Shown here piece by piece: positions 11,930 through 24,141 of a stretch of 64,000 nt of DNA (the first letter of the stretch is position 1; each line of letters begins with the position of its first letter). Below the pieces are notes generated by a model. It was given only the letters and a program-made list of their open reading frames with translations. It made no database searches and had not been told where the DNA came from. The translations under genes were made by a program, and so were the position numbers. Source of the DNA: Selaginella tamariscina (Eukaryota > Streptophyta > Lycopodiopsida > Selaginellales > Selaginellaceae); the NCBI GenBank assembly GCA_003024785.1, contig PUQB01000636.1, forward strand, positions 62,001 through 126,000, read 5' to 3'.

Positions 11930-14900
11930 TGTCCAAATTAAAAGTTGGAAGGCTAAGCTAGACCTAGTTGTCTTGATATGATATGGTTCGACTTTGTGTT
12001 GGATATGGAATGGTGTCATAAAAATGTAATCAAAATGAGGGGATTCGGGGATAATCGAATCACATTAGCAGCGAACAAGAAGGATGTTAAAAAAATAATG
12101 GTCAGGATGGAAACACTAACTGATAAGAATTAGAATCCTATGTTTCTCACCTTAACTCAGTTGTGAAAGGCAGTTAGATGTTGGGAACGTGTATTTCTTA
12201 CAATGGTTTTAAATACCGGTAAAGTCAAAAATAGGATGGTCAAGAATTTGTTCTTGGTCCCATTTTAAAAGTCTTAAACATGTTTAAGGACATGTTGCCA
12301 AAAGACTTACCGCCTGAGCTACCTCTACATCAAGGTGTGGATCATAGAATAGAAATTATGTCAAGTTTGTCTCCATCGACAAGAGTCCCATATTGGTTAA
12401 ACCATCAAGAGTTGGTGGAATTAAAGAGACAGCTAACGTAATTGATTGGTCGAAGACACATTCGGCCTAGTCGATCCCTGTATGGTGCACCGATCCTGTT
12501 TGTAATGAAAAAAGGTGGTACGATGTGGATGTATGTGACTATCGAGCGTTGAAAGTGATAACTATAAAAAATAAGTATTCTCTTCCACAATTGGATGAAT
12601 TATTTGATAGGTTAACGAAAGCGAAGTATTTTTCAAAAATAGACTTGAGATATGGGTACCATCAAATTAGGGTAGTAAAGAATGACATTGAGAAGATCGT
12701 TTTTCGAATGCGTTATGGATCATTCGAGTTTTTAGTCTTGTCATTTAAATTTTGCTATGCTCCATCAACTTTTTGGACAATGATGGATGATGTGGTTAGA
12801 GACTATCTACATAAGTTCGTAATGGTGTATTTTAATAACATTCTAGTCTTTAGTTCGACAATTGAAAAACATGCAGAACACTTGAAAAAGATGTTTTAAA
12901 GATTGAGGGAGAACCAATTGTATGTTAAGAAAAGCAAATGCGCATTTAGTTAAACTAAGATAGACTTATTGGGACACTTGATATCAAGTGGGAAAGTTGA
13001 GATGGATCCAAAAAAAGTTCAAGCTATTACCGAGTGGACAATCTTGAAAGATGTGCATGAAGTTAGATCATTTCTTGGTTTGACAGGTTATTACCGCAGG
13101 TTCATAAAAGATTACTTGAAGTAATAGTCCTCTCATGAAGAGCATTTCATGGCATTGGACTTTAGAGTGCCAATGTGCATTCGTTAAACTCAAAAAAACT
13201 ATCTCTTCTAAGCCAGTTTTACAGTTGCCCATCTTTAAAGATCCATTTGAGGTAAAGTGTGACACTTTCAACTTTGCAATTAGTGGTGTATTGCAATAAA
13301 AAGGACATTCAGTGTCCTTTTTCTTGAAGAAGTTAGATGCTACACAAATTCGATGGCCTACTCACGAAAAGAAGATGTATGTTATTATTGCTTCCTTGGA
13401 GTATTGGCGTTATTATCTTTCAAGTCATGGCACTGTGGTTTGGACAAATAGTGTAACTCTAAGGTACTTCGAAATGCTGCCGAAGCTATCACCAAAGTAT
13501 GCTAGATGGCAGCAGAAGTTGGTGTGATTTCCTGAAATCAGACACAAAGCTGGAAAAGATAATGTGGTAGCTGACGCACTCAGTAGGAAAGGTCATCTCT
13601 GTATTATGTCGATACCAGTGTCAACTTTGGTGGATGAATTCATGACGGCATATCTTCAAGATGAGTTTGCTAATGAGGCATTGAACCTGGTAACAAAGAG
13701 GAAACATGTTCATCAATTACGAAGAGATGATAATATTCCAGTATAAATAGAAAGTTGAATGAATAGACTCAAATGGGTGCATTTTGTAATGTAGGATGGA
13801 GTTCTTTATTATAAAGAGAAAAGACTTTACATTCCAAAAGGGACATGGAGACAAAGGTTGTTAAAAGAATATCACGATGTTCCTTTTTATAGGACATGGT
13901 GGAAGGCATAAGGCATTGGCTTTGCTGAAGTAGGGATTTTATTGGCCGGGAATGATAAATGACGTCATTGAGTATGTTAAGACATGCCCCATATGTCAAC
14001 AAATGAAAAGTCAATTGCAAAAACGAGCTAGGAAGTTGCAGTATATACCAATTCTAGAGTAGCTATTTCAAAGTGTTAATCACAAAATCTTGTGGTTTCA
14101 ATGCCCTTATGATGGTGGTTGATCGGTTTTCAAAGGTTGCTCATTTTATTCACCTGTAGAAATAATGAATGCAAAACAAGCAGTAAAGTTGTTCTTCCAC
14201 GAGGTCGTAAGAGTGCACAAATTATTGAAAACCATGATTTCAAATCGAGATCCTCGATTTATAGGGAAGTTTTGGGGAACATTATTTAAATAGTTTGGTA
14301 CAATGCTAAGGTTTAATACGGCTTACATCTGCAAACAGATGATCAAACGAAGAGGGTGAACCAACAAATCAAGGATTTATTGGGTTGAACATTTGGATAT
14401 GGCTAAGATATGTTATAATAACTTGACACACACTGTGATTGGGTATAGCCCAATGGAGATGTTAACTGGAAATAAGGGTGGTATTCCTCAAAGCATGGTG
14501 TTATCGAAAAACGATGTCAATCGAGTACCCTCTGTGGCAAAATTCACTGAACAGTTGTATCGTACATGGGAAGCTGCACAAGAAAGGTATTATCAACTGT
14601 ACAATAAGCATCAATGGGATGTAGAGTATTAAGTTGAAGATATGGTATTGTTGAGTATCAGAAACCTGAAGGTTCTAGCGATTCTTTTGAGGAAGTTTTT
14701 ATCGCACTACATAGGTCTGTACAAGGTGGTAAAGCAAGTAGGAATGGTGGCTTATGAGTTAAATCTTCATCCGGAGTTGGAACGTTACATAATGTGTTTC
14801 ATATCCATTTGCTCGAACCATTCCACAAGGATGAGAAATATCCACAAAGATACAATAACTTATGTTCGCCCCCTGAACTAGTTGGTGAAGAGAAGGAGTA

Positions 14901-15095
14901 CGAAGTCAAATCCATATTGAGCAAAAGGAAGGTTTATAGGCCTTAAAACGTAAGTTCGAGTATCTCGTCAAAGTGGAAAGGTTATCCGGCATGCGAATCG
15001 ACATGGGAACCATTAGAGAATCTGCAAAATGCAATGGAGTTGGTGAAGGAATTTAAGGCGAGATCTCAAGTTCAAAATGATATTGAGAAATAAAA
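11930..15095 (+). pseudogene. chromovirus pol remnant (RT, RNase H, integrase, chromodomain)
   Basis: Order is as in chromoviruses. RT is at 12300-13090 (KNKYSLPQLDELFDRL, FSKIDLRYGYHQIRV); the catalytic YxDD is changed to YFNN at about 12828-12839, which would abolish polymerisation. RNase H is at 13200-13580 and ends in VVADALSRKG. Integrase is at 13790-14880, with the zinc-binding end (YVKTCPICQQMK) and a decayed core. At 14955-15055 a chromodomain reads YLVKWKGYPACESTWEP, the module that directs integration to heterochromatin. Stops and frameshifts break every domain, so no product is expected. Confidence 0.85.
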
Positions 15096-15400
15096 AGAAC
15101 TTTATTTCTTATTAACCTAAGGGCCGACAAATAATATTAACTAGAAGCCTCCGATATAAATTCTAGTTAAATTCAAAAAAATTAACTAACTTATTGTCTG
15201 TGTTAGGTGACAAACTTTGCAGATATGCAAAAGGTCTTTAAGTAACTTCGCTTAACGCAAGGGGGGTAATAAAACTTGTGAACTTTTGCTGACTCCTCAT
15301 AAAGTGATTAGCAATAGTTTTCGGTTAATTTTTTCTAACCTAGTCTAGTCTTGGAATTGGACGTCAACGAGAATGTTGACATTTTTAAAGGCAGAAAGTG

Positions 15401-16341
15401 TGTCATAGTTTTTACTATGACTCGACCCTTTACTTTGAAGGTTAACTATTATTACCTACTAGATTATGTGACGAACCCTAAATGTAGAAAAAATAGGCCC
15501 ACATAATGCACTTGGGTATTTAATGATGGTCCGGCTAGGTGTTGTTAGATATTTACAAGAAACTTTAAGCGAAGCTAGCACTTCCATTTAGAAAACTCTC
15601 TTCCGATTTGATGTTCCAAATTAGGTTTTTTGCAAAGTATAGCTTGTCAAAAAGGGTTAGGGACACCCCTAGGGTTGACCCAACCCTAGGGTTCCCTAAC
15701 TGCATGCCCTAATACCCCGGTTAGGTTTAGGGTTAGGTTAGGCATCTCATTTTCATTAAAAGCTGGCATTTTCGTGCCAACCCACTTAATTAGGAAAACG
15801 GGGTGGGCGGGGGGTCATCACAATAAAAGTAGAGTATATGTAGTGAGGCTTCTTGAGTTCAAAAGAGAGTTTGTTATCCTCTTACCGTTGCAAGCTAAGC
15901 TTGTGTCGTTAAGGCACAACTCTCTGTTGTGCCGCCTTAACTTACACACGATGGGTTAGCCTACCCTTATCATTGGTAGGATTTTGCCCTTGTGACCGGG
16001 TACGTCATGTCTAAGGAGTTAGTCAATTCTTGGGACTGTCAACCCGCTTGCAAGCCTAGAAGGATTGCTCAAGTTCATGTTTTGCAAGACTAGTGAATGA
16101 GGCCTTGCTCCAATCTCCTCATCCTTACCAAGTTAGGAACAATACTTGCAGCTTGGCTAGCTCACACATCATAACTCATGAGGTGAGCCTTGGCTGTGGA
16201 CTTGGCCAACTGGGGTATGAGTTCCTAAGTGATGGGTTCCTAACACAAGTACTTAACCAAATAGCATGGGGGTTTCTAGAAGGGATTTCAAAGTTGGCAT
16301 CTAGCAAGCCGCCTTCGTGGCACTAGGTAAAAACTCTGACA
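15401..16341 (+). repeat. 3' LTR of the chromovirus
   Basis: It begins TGTCATAGTTTTTACTATG at 15401 and ends AAAACTCTGACA at 16341, aligning along its length to the 5' LTR with many substitutions. A purine run (gcaaggggggtaataaaac, about 15257-15275) and a weaker one at 15388-15398 precede it; either could be the polypurine tract. Confidence 0.85.
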
Positions 16342-17524
16342 AGAGGTGTTTGAATACTTTCTCCTTATTAGCATAAGCTTAGCGTATGTCATTAAGGTTG
16401 TGCCACTCTATGTAAGGGTATGTCACACCCTAAGGGTAAGCCTACCCTTAGCATTGGCAGATCCACACTAATGTCCTCGAGTATGCCACATTCAAGGGGT
16501 TGGTTAACTCCTTTCATTTGGTAACCCATTAACACAACTAAGAGGTCACGTTAGAGTACATGTTAGTTCAAAGGTTGAGACTTGTTTCCAGCTTTTTTCT
16601 CTATGCCATTGTTGAATTGTGAGCATGGGATCTTGGTAGGTTGGTTCTCATTACCATGTTCCTGAGGGTTTATAAAGAGGGGTTTTAGGGTTAACATATG
16701 TGAACCACATTTAAGACACCAAGTGTAGCTCTTAAGTCTAAAGGGCTATGGCAAGATAGTCCACATCTTAGAAATGATGTCACATGAACATGTGACATTA
16801 AGTTAGATGGCACACGACATAATGCCCAAGGCACGACCTTTGGGGTTGTGTCATGGGTTTAACGTCGAGAGGTTTGATATCTAGCAAGTAAGCATTTTTA
16901 TGCTTGCATCAGGTGCTAAGTCTTGAGCATCTCCTCAAGGGAGGTTAGGTGTCATAATCAGGTGTGGTAGCAAAGTGTTTTTCTTGGGGTGTATGAATAT
17001 GTTCAAGGGCTGAACAACTTAAACTTATTAATATGAGCCTTTTTTGTGAGACACTTGCATGGTCACGTGCTTAAGATTGTCTAAACCTAGCCTTAATGGG
17101 TTTATTTAGTAAAACACTCGTGTCCACCTACACCGCACACTCGTGTTCTCATTAAATACTAGCCTTAAGACTAGAGTATGACTTAGCCGCACAAACCCGT
17201 GGGTCAGGGTACCCAAAAAGGGTTGTATTTTGGATGCTCAAGGTGTAAGTCATGATGTCTTGGTTTTATCACAAGGGTATGTACAAGGAATGTTTTCTTA
17301 GCGAGGTTAAGGCATAAGCATGTCTAGGTCTCCTTGGGTAAGATCCTAAAGTCTGCTCTTGTTATTCTTTGGGTTTGGTAGAGGACTTAGGATAAGACCC
17401 ATGCGCATTTGGGTATCTGAGTCAAACTCCCAGGGTCATATTAAAAAAACTTAGTGTTGTTCACACATGGTGACAATGCCGCATGACCACTTAGCCCACA
17501 GCCTTTTGAATTAAAACTCTAACA
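16342..17524 (+). mobile_element. right part of the old interrupted LTR
   Basis: This aligns to the second half of the 1.7-kb LTR and continues where the 7515-7981 fragment stopped: agcttagcgtatgtcattaagg matches agcttgtgtcgtcaagg, and gtgtcatgggttt and the caagggaggttagg block match. It ends AAACTCTAACA at 17524. Together the two halves are the pre-existing target into which the chromovirus inserted. Confidence 0.8.
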
Positions 17525-18146
17525 CACCTCACCTCAATTTTATTCTTTTTATTTTAAATAAACAACTAAGATATATAAAAAGTTACATATTAAATAGAAG
17601 AGCTCTTTAAATTTTTAGCATATTGCATGGTAATTATGAAACAAGGCATATTCTCTGTTATAATTAGTATATTATATTTGAACAGTAAAGTTAAATGTAA
17701 TAAAAGTATAAAACATTATATATTCAATGAGAATTAACAGAAAACTTAATACAATAATATAAGTAAAAACACTATTAAAAATAAAGTTAAAACATGTTTA
17801 AAGTCGAAATGATTTTATAAAATAATATTGAATGAAACTAAAAGTAAAATGAAATATCATGGTTAAAACATTTAGAATACATGTATTGAAAATTCAATAA
17901 TATTTAATTACATTAAAACTTCAAAACATGACAAAAAGAGTAAATATAATACGTATAATCATTTTTATAATAAGTGTAATGAATGTGTTATACACACTAT
18001 ATCATAAATTAAACAAGCTCGTGCTGACGTGGGAGTGGGGTCAATTTATGAAATAGTACCAGTGAATGTAAATAAAAGAATATAGAAGAAATAATAAGAA
18101 TATATTATTAGTATATAAATATGTGATTAGCAACATATTAATCCCC
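17525..18146. other. AT-rich intergenic DNA upstream of the dioxygenase gene
   Basis: No coding frame is seen. The last 150 bases should hold the promoter and 5' leader of the dioxygenase gene; no single TATA element stands out among the AT-rich sequence. Confidence 0.5.
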
Positions 18147-19690
18147 ATGGACCTTTCACATCCAGCACACTACAAGGGCGTAAAAGAACTGGTTGATTCC
18201 GGAGTGAGCAAGTTACCCAGTATATATTCGCCCACAACACGAGCGCCCATCAAATTCTAAGTCTACTTCAAACTTCCCGGTAATAGATCTCTCTTCTGCA
18301 AATGCTGCTAAGCAAATTGGTCACGCTTGCAAAACATTGGGCTTCTTCCAGGCAAGTAAACAATGTATGCGTGCGTGTGTGCGCATGTGTAGATATAAAC
18401 GTATATACACTAGCTATTTACGTATATTCTGTACATATTTTGAACTAGAAATATGCAACTGTACATATGCACTTCATTATGTTATATGTATTTGATGTAT
18501 GTATGGGATAGGCTATGTCATCTAGGCTTCTCTTTGTTGGTAGTACAGAACTGTGTGATATGTAGGTGTACATGTATGTGTTCGTGTCGAAGTAGAGTAT
18601 GTATGTAGGCAGCTGTGTGTGTGTGTGTGTGTGTGTGTTGAGACTTGAGAGAGAGATAGAGAGTATGTAAAATTAAACAATAAAACACATAGGATATATT
18701 AAGACATTTAACATCACACACGCATCTATGTCCACACAAACAAACAAGCAAACAATATACAATATATGTATGCACACACACACACAACACTCTTGTTGTA
18801 GGTGATCAACCATGGAGTGCCACATACAACAATGGACAACATGTTATCAGTGGCTCATGAATTTCATAACCTTCCCAATGAAGAGAAAATGCGTTACTTC
18901 TCAACTGATATCCGCTCAAGAATGAGATATGCAACCAGTTTAATGTTGTCAAAGACAAGGTTCATATATATTATGCTAAACACTAATTTAAATAATAAAA
19001 ATAATTAGTATAATATATTTTTTCTCATTAAGGTTCTTAACTGGAGGGACTTTCTTCGACACGATTGTCTCCCATTATCTGAGATGACTGAGCTGTGGCC
19101 TGATAAACCTGCCTCTTATAGGTAAAAACTATATATATAATCGCATGCGTGCGTGTGTTTAGTGTGTATGCTTATACACAAGAAGACACATATAGAATGT
19201 GAATCTGTTTGTGTTCTCTCTCTCACACACACACGCACGCACGCACCTCTTGTAAACTGGAAGTTTTGTCTATGCTGCAGTCTTGCTACCTATAATTAGT
19301 GAAAACTTTGTATTGAATCATATTGCTAATCTTATGAATATATATACTCCTATTACTTGTGCATGATTGTTATAGATAACTTCTGCGCATGTAGAGAGAG
19401 AGAAGTATACGTGCATGTCCTAACCACATCGTCTTATATAACACACACACACACACAAAACATACATATACATACATACATACATACGTATGTGTGTGCG
19501 TGTGTGTGTACAGATAGACAATTTTTATGCCAATAACTGATATTATATGCAGGCAAATCACAGCTGAGTATTCGACCTGTGTTAGAAATCTGGGAACACA
19601 CTTATTAGATGCTATCTCAGAAAGCTTAGGCCTGTCTCGAGATTACATTAGCAAGGCATTTGGTGGGCATTCACAGGTGATATAAATAAA

Positions 19691-19727
<37 letters not shown>

Positions 19728-19751
19728 ATATAGACACACACACACACAGAC

Positions 19752-19786
<35 letters not shown>

Positions 19787-20607
19787 CCCATACAAACACA
19801 CAACGCATAGTTATACTAATATACTATACGGTAGTAATTACATTAGTTAATATGCAGGTTATGGCTCTGAATTATTATCCAGCATGCATTGAGCCAGATC
19901 TTGTGCTTGGCCTTGCCCCACATACAGATCCAGGGTCTACGACAGTACTCATGCAAGATCATGACGTCACTGGTCTACAAGTCCGTCACAATGGAGCTTG
20001 GTACACTGTTGAGCCTGTAAAGCATGCCTTTGCTGTTAATATTGCCGACCAGCTGCAGGTAAATACATACACAGACATGTATATGTGTGTATGTGGAAAG
20101 ACATATTGCTTAGATTAAGTAAACTACTATTATCTGATGAGTAAACCAGCTGCAGGTAAATACACAGGGACATGTATATGTGTGTATCTTTGTAGAAAGA
20201 CATATTGTTTAGATTAAGTAAACTGGTATAGATTAATTAAACTAGTATTATCTGATGTATATACTGTTTAGATTAAGTAAACCAGCTGCAGGTAAATACA
20301 CACAGACGTGTGTATGTGTGTTTATATTGTTTAGATTAAGTAAACTAGTATTATCTGATGTTTGCAGATACTTAGCAATGATAAATACAAGAGTGCTGAG
20401 CACAGGGCCATAGTGAACTACAAACAAGCAAGAATGTCTATTCCAACTGCACTCGGACCGTCATGGGACAGTTTAGTAAAACCAGCACCCGAACTCATTG
20501 ATGAAGATAATACACCTGCTTTTAAACCTGTACGGTACCAGGATTACATGCTCTCATTGCAAGGCCGTACACTTGAAAAGCCTGTATTGGATTCCTACAG
20601 GATATGA
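18147..20607 (+). CDS. 2-oxoglutarate/Fe(II)-dependent dioxygenase (plant DOXC type)
   Basis: A soluble oxygenase of the DMR6/flavanone-hydroxylase-like class that hydroxylates or desaturates small specialised metabolites or hormones; the substrate cannot be told. Six exons: 18147-18351, 18802-18959, 19033-19121, 19553-19676, 19858-20058, 20368-20607. The N-terminal DIOX_N half contains VINHGV; the catalytic half has NYYPAC, LGLAPHTDPG with the HxD iron ligands, SAEHRAI with the distal His, and ARMSI, the RxS motif for 2-oxoglutarate. Intron 1 starts with GC (CAG|GCAAGT), a GC-AG intron. Two indels break the frame: in exon 1 near 18222 (one TA unit) and in exon 2 near 18940, where the T-run is one base short in the conserved TSFNV motif. 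Start chosen at the ATG giving a family-like N terminus. Confidence 0.88.
20049..20300 (+). repeat. intronic triplication that copies the exon-intron junction
   Basis: CCAGCTGCAGGTAAATAC, the end of exon 5 plus its donor, occurs at 20049, 20146 and 20282. Each copy is followed by acacagacatgtatatgtg-like sequence and tttagattaagtaaac. Only the first is in coding context; the other two are complete decoy donors within intron 5. Confidence 0.9.
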
Positions 20608-20806
20608 ATTGCTTCAAACTTTAGCTCGGATTCCATGTGTGTGTGTGTGTGTGAGAGGGGGGGGCGATTATAGATCGCATATCTAAACCTAGGTTAACTA
20701 TTAGCTAATTTGAATTTGATAGACGTTAGGATTCCGACGGCTTTGATCAGTTTAATTTAGTCCTAATAGATTGGCTGATCGAAGTGGCTAAAGAGATCGG
20801 GACCGT

Positions 20807-20855
20807 CCACGTGGCGCATTTCTATTCCCTTTCTGACGTCACACAGACTATATAT
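20807..20855 (+). promoter_or_regulatory. BiP promoter: G-box, TGACGTCA and TATA
   Basis: CCACGTGG (20807-20814) and the palindrome TGACGTCA (20834-20841) lie just upstream of TATATAT (20849-20855), 34 bases before the BiP start codon. ACGT-core sites of this kind are bound by plant bZIP factors, including the ER-stress factors that induce BiP. A reversed CCAAT (attgg) at about 20770 lies farther upstream. Induction by ER stress is an inference. Confidence 0.55.
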
Positions 20856-20888
20856 TGCCCTAACGTTCATAATTTAATCAAGGGGAAG

Positions 20889-22696
20889 ATGAAGCCAGTA
20901 CTACTCCTTTTATTGATTTCAGCAGGTATGCTTATCAAATGTTTTAATCTTTGTCTAGTTTTTTTTGTAGATATTTTGTATTTATTTTCTAATTATTTTG
21001 ATTTCCCATGTAGTTTTCTGTGTTACTTCTGCAACTATCATTGGGATAGACCTTGGGACAACATACTCTTGTGTGGGAGTATTTCAGAACGGACACGTGG
21101 AGATCATAACCAATAATCAAGGGAACCGTATCACTCCATCTTGGGTGGCTTTCAACGGCCAGGAGCGTCTCATCGGTGAAGCAGCCAAGAATCAAGCAGC
21201 TTCAAACCCTGAAGGAACCCTCTCCAACGCAAAAAGATTAATTGGAAAGAAGTAAGTGTGTGTGTGTGTGCGCGCGCGTGCGTGTGTGTTCTATACTAAA
21301 CATGTTTAATCTGTTGTTTACAGTTTTAATGATCCTGAAGTTCAAAAGGAGATCAAACTTCTTGGGTTTAAGGTGGTGGAGAAGAATGGTAAACCATACA
21401 TGCAAGTTAAGGTGAAAGGAGAGATGAAGCTGTACAGTCCCGAAGAAGTCAGTGCCATGGTGCTCTCCAACATGAAAGAAACCGCCGAGGCTTACTTGGG
21501 AAAGAAGGTTACTCACGCCGTCATCACAGTTCCAGGTATGTATGGGCGCGCGTGCACAATGTGTATTATGTGTGCATATACATGTATATAACTTATATAG
21601 AAGATGTACAGGAATTGTTGCTGTTGTACCGTATATATATATATATATATATATATAGCGCGTGTGCGTAGTTTCTTAGACATCTAACAAATTTATAAAT
21701 TGCAGCATATTTTAACGACGCACAAAGACAAGCTACAAAGGATGCAGGAGCAATTGCGGGTCTCAACGTGAGCCGAATTATCAATGAGCCTACAGCAGCA
21801 GCCATAGCTTACGGATTGGACAAGAAAGGAGTGGAGAAGAACGTCCTTGTATTTGACCTTGGTGGTGGAACTTTTGATGTGAGTATATTGACCTTGGACG
21901 ATGGAGTCTTTGAAGTCCTATCAACAAATGGCGACACACATCTTGGAGGTATGTGTGTGTGCGTGTTGTATGTGTATGCAGGACGTGTATTAATGTTTAC
22001 TACAGGTGAGGACTTCGATCAGAGGGTGGTGGAGTACTTCATGAAGCTAATCAAGAAGAAATATGATAAGGATGTAAGTAAGAACAGCAAGGCCATTGCC
22101 AAGCTTCGTAGAGAAGTTGAGCGTGCGAAACGAGCACTGAGCACGCAGCACCAGGTGAAAGTCGAGATAGAGTCGCTGTTTGATGGCGTGGATTTCTCTG
22201 AGACGCTAACAAGGGCGCGGTTTGAGGAGCTTAACGCGGATATCTTTAAGAGAACGATGGGACCTGTGAAGAAAGCACTAGATGACGCCGGTTTGAAGAA
22301 GTCTGATATTCATGAGATTGTTCTAGTCGGTGGATCTACTCGAATTCCCAAGATCCAGCAATTGTTGAGTGAGTTCTTTAATGGGAAGGAGCTTAATAGA
22401 GGAGTTAATCCTGATGAAGCGGTTGCTTATGGAGCTGCAGTTCAGGGTGGTATTCTTGGTGGTGTTACAGACAGTACACTTGAAGGTCTGTGCGTGCGCG
22501 TGTGTATGTATGGTACTAACTAAGCATATGTTTACAGGTGTTGTGATACTCGATGTGACACCCCTTACTCTGGGAATTGAAACAGCTGGTGGAGTTATGA
22601 GTAAGCTTATTGGGAGAGGATCATCCATCCCCACAAAGAAGTCTCAAGTGTTTACAACATATCAGGATCAGCAAACGGCTGTCTCTATTCGGGTAA

Positions 22697-22740
<44 letters not shown>

Positions 22741-23387
22741 TCGTATTTTTCTGCAGGTGTTCCAAGGAGAGAGGGCCATGACAAAAGACAACAAAGAACT
22801 TGGGAAGTTTGATCTCACTGGGATTACACCAGCTCCTAGGTAAGAAACTTTGATCAACTCTCTCTCTCTCTCATACACACACGCACGCACTTTGCAGAGG
22901 AGTTCCACAGATTGAGGTGACATTTGAGATCGATGTGAACGGAATTCTGAACGTGAGGGCGGAGGACAAGGCGACAGGGAAGTCACACAAGATCAGCATT
23001 GAGAACAAGAGCATGAGCCAGGAAGAGATTGAGAGAGCAGTAAGGGAGGCTGAGGAAGCTAGAGAGGATGATGAGAAGCTCAAGGCGAAGATTGATGCGA
23101 GGAACAGCTTGGAAACATACGTATACAACATGAAGAGCGCGATTCATGACAAGGATAAGCTTGGCGAAAAGATTGACGAGGAGGATAAGGAGGTAATCGA
23201 GAAGGCGCTCAAGGAGGCCAGTGAGTGGCTGGAGGAGAACAGTGATGGCGGGAAGGAGGAGTTTGAAGAGAAGCTCAAGGAGGTTCAGGATGTTTGTAAC
23301 CCGGTTATTACTAGGGTTTACCAAAACTCTGGTGAGTCTCAGTCTGCTGAGGATGACGATGATGATAGTGATCACTCTGAGTTGTAG
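20889..23387 (+). CDS. BiP: ER-lumenal HSP70 chaperone, BiP
   Basis: ATP-dependent chaperone of the endoplasmic reticulum. Eight exons: 20889-20925, 21014-21251, 21324-21535, 21706-21948, 22006-22485, 22538-22692, 22757-22839, 22898-23387; all joints preserve the frame. A hydrophobic signal peptide ([11 protein letters not shown]) precedes the nucleotide-binding domain, with [23 protein letters not shown] and [11 protein letters not shown], the three HSP70 signatures; the substrate-binding domain follows ([23 protein letters not shown]), then an acidic tail. The protein ends HSEL, not the HDEL usual in plants. Length is close to family BiPs (about 660 residues). No indel was found. The gene sits between the dioxygenase and GILT genes on the same strand. 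Confidence 0.93.
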
Positions 23388-23554
23388 ATTGTAAGGCTTA
23401 ATTATGTAAATGAAGCAGTTTTTGGTCACATTCATGTAGACACATGTCAATATATATATAATATTAGATTATATGATTGAAAAGATGTCTACATACAATG
23501 CACCATATTAAGTAAATAGAGCTTACTGTGTATTATTTACACATACGTCCATGT

Positions 23555-23555
23555 A

Positions 23556-23616
<61 letters not shown>
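23555..23616. repeat. (TG)n(AG)n microsatellite
   Basis: A pure TG run followed by about 22 AG units lies between BiP and GILT. It is one of many compound TG/AG tracts in the window and is annotated because it would otherwise read as a spurious SLSLSL protein. Confidence 0.95.
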
Positions 23617-23619
<3 letters not shown>

Positions 23620-23785
23620 TGCATATATGTGGAGATAATAATTGTGAGAGATAATAAGACCCCACAGCATCTTTGAAAAAATGTCTACATACACTTCACC
23701 CAAAGACATTGGGAGTAAATATATGTAAAAAATACACATGCATATCTTGTGGGAAAACGTAGAAAGAAAGCAAACCTAAGTGGCT

Positions 23786-24090
23786 ATGGCGGTTCTATCA
23801 GCTCTGCTTGCCGTTACATTCGCAATCTTAGCTTATTCAGCAGGTAATATATGTGTGTGCGTGTGCGTGCGTGCGTGTGCGTGTGTATAATGTGTATATT
23901 GTTATAGAAGGAAGTAGCAAGGTGCAAGTGGAGCTATACTCGGAGGCGCTGTGCCCATTTTGTGCGCGTTTTCTTGTGAACAATCTTAAAAACTTCTTTG
24001 GAAATGGACTCATTGATATTGTGGATTTAAGATTAATTCCATACGGCAATGCAAGGATTAATCCCACCACAGGCACCATCACATGTCAGG

Positions 24091-24141
<51 letters not shown>

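Larger units (their letters stand above)
7982..16341 (+). mobile_element. Ty3/gypsy chromovirus, degenerate, full-length
   Basis: An LTR retrotransposon bounded by TGTCAT...TGACA LTRs, with a tRNA-iMet-type primer binding site at 10623, a Gag zinc knuckle, an RT-RNaseH-integrase polyprotein and a C-terminal chromodomain. Flanking 5-mers aaagg (7977-7981) and agagg (16342-16346) look like a target duplication with one mismatch. Many stops and frameshifts, visibly diverged LTRs and a destroyed RT catalytic site mark it as old and dead. It lies inside an older LTR of a related family. Confidence 0.85.

Noticed and set aside
22983..23450. 155-residue minus-strand frame opposite BiP exon 8
   Set aside because: Antisense of the charged BiP C-terminal region, which gives leucine-rich shadow frames; no support.
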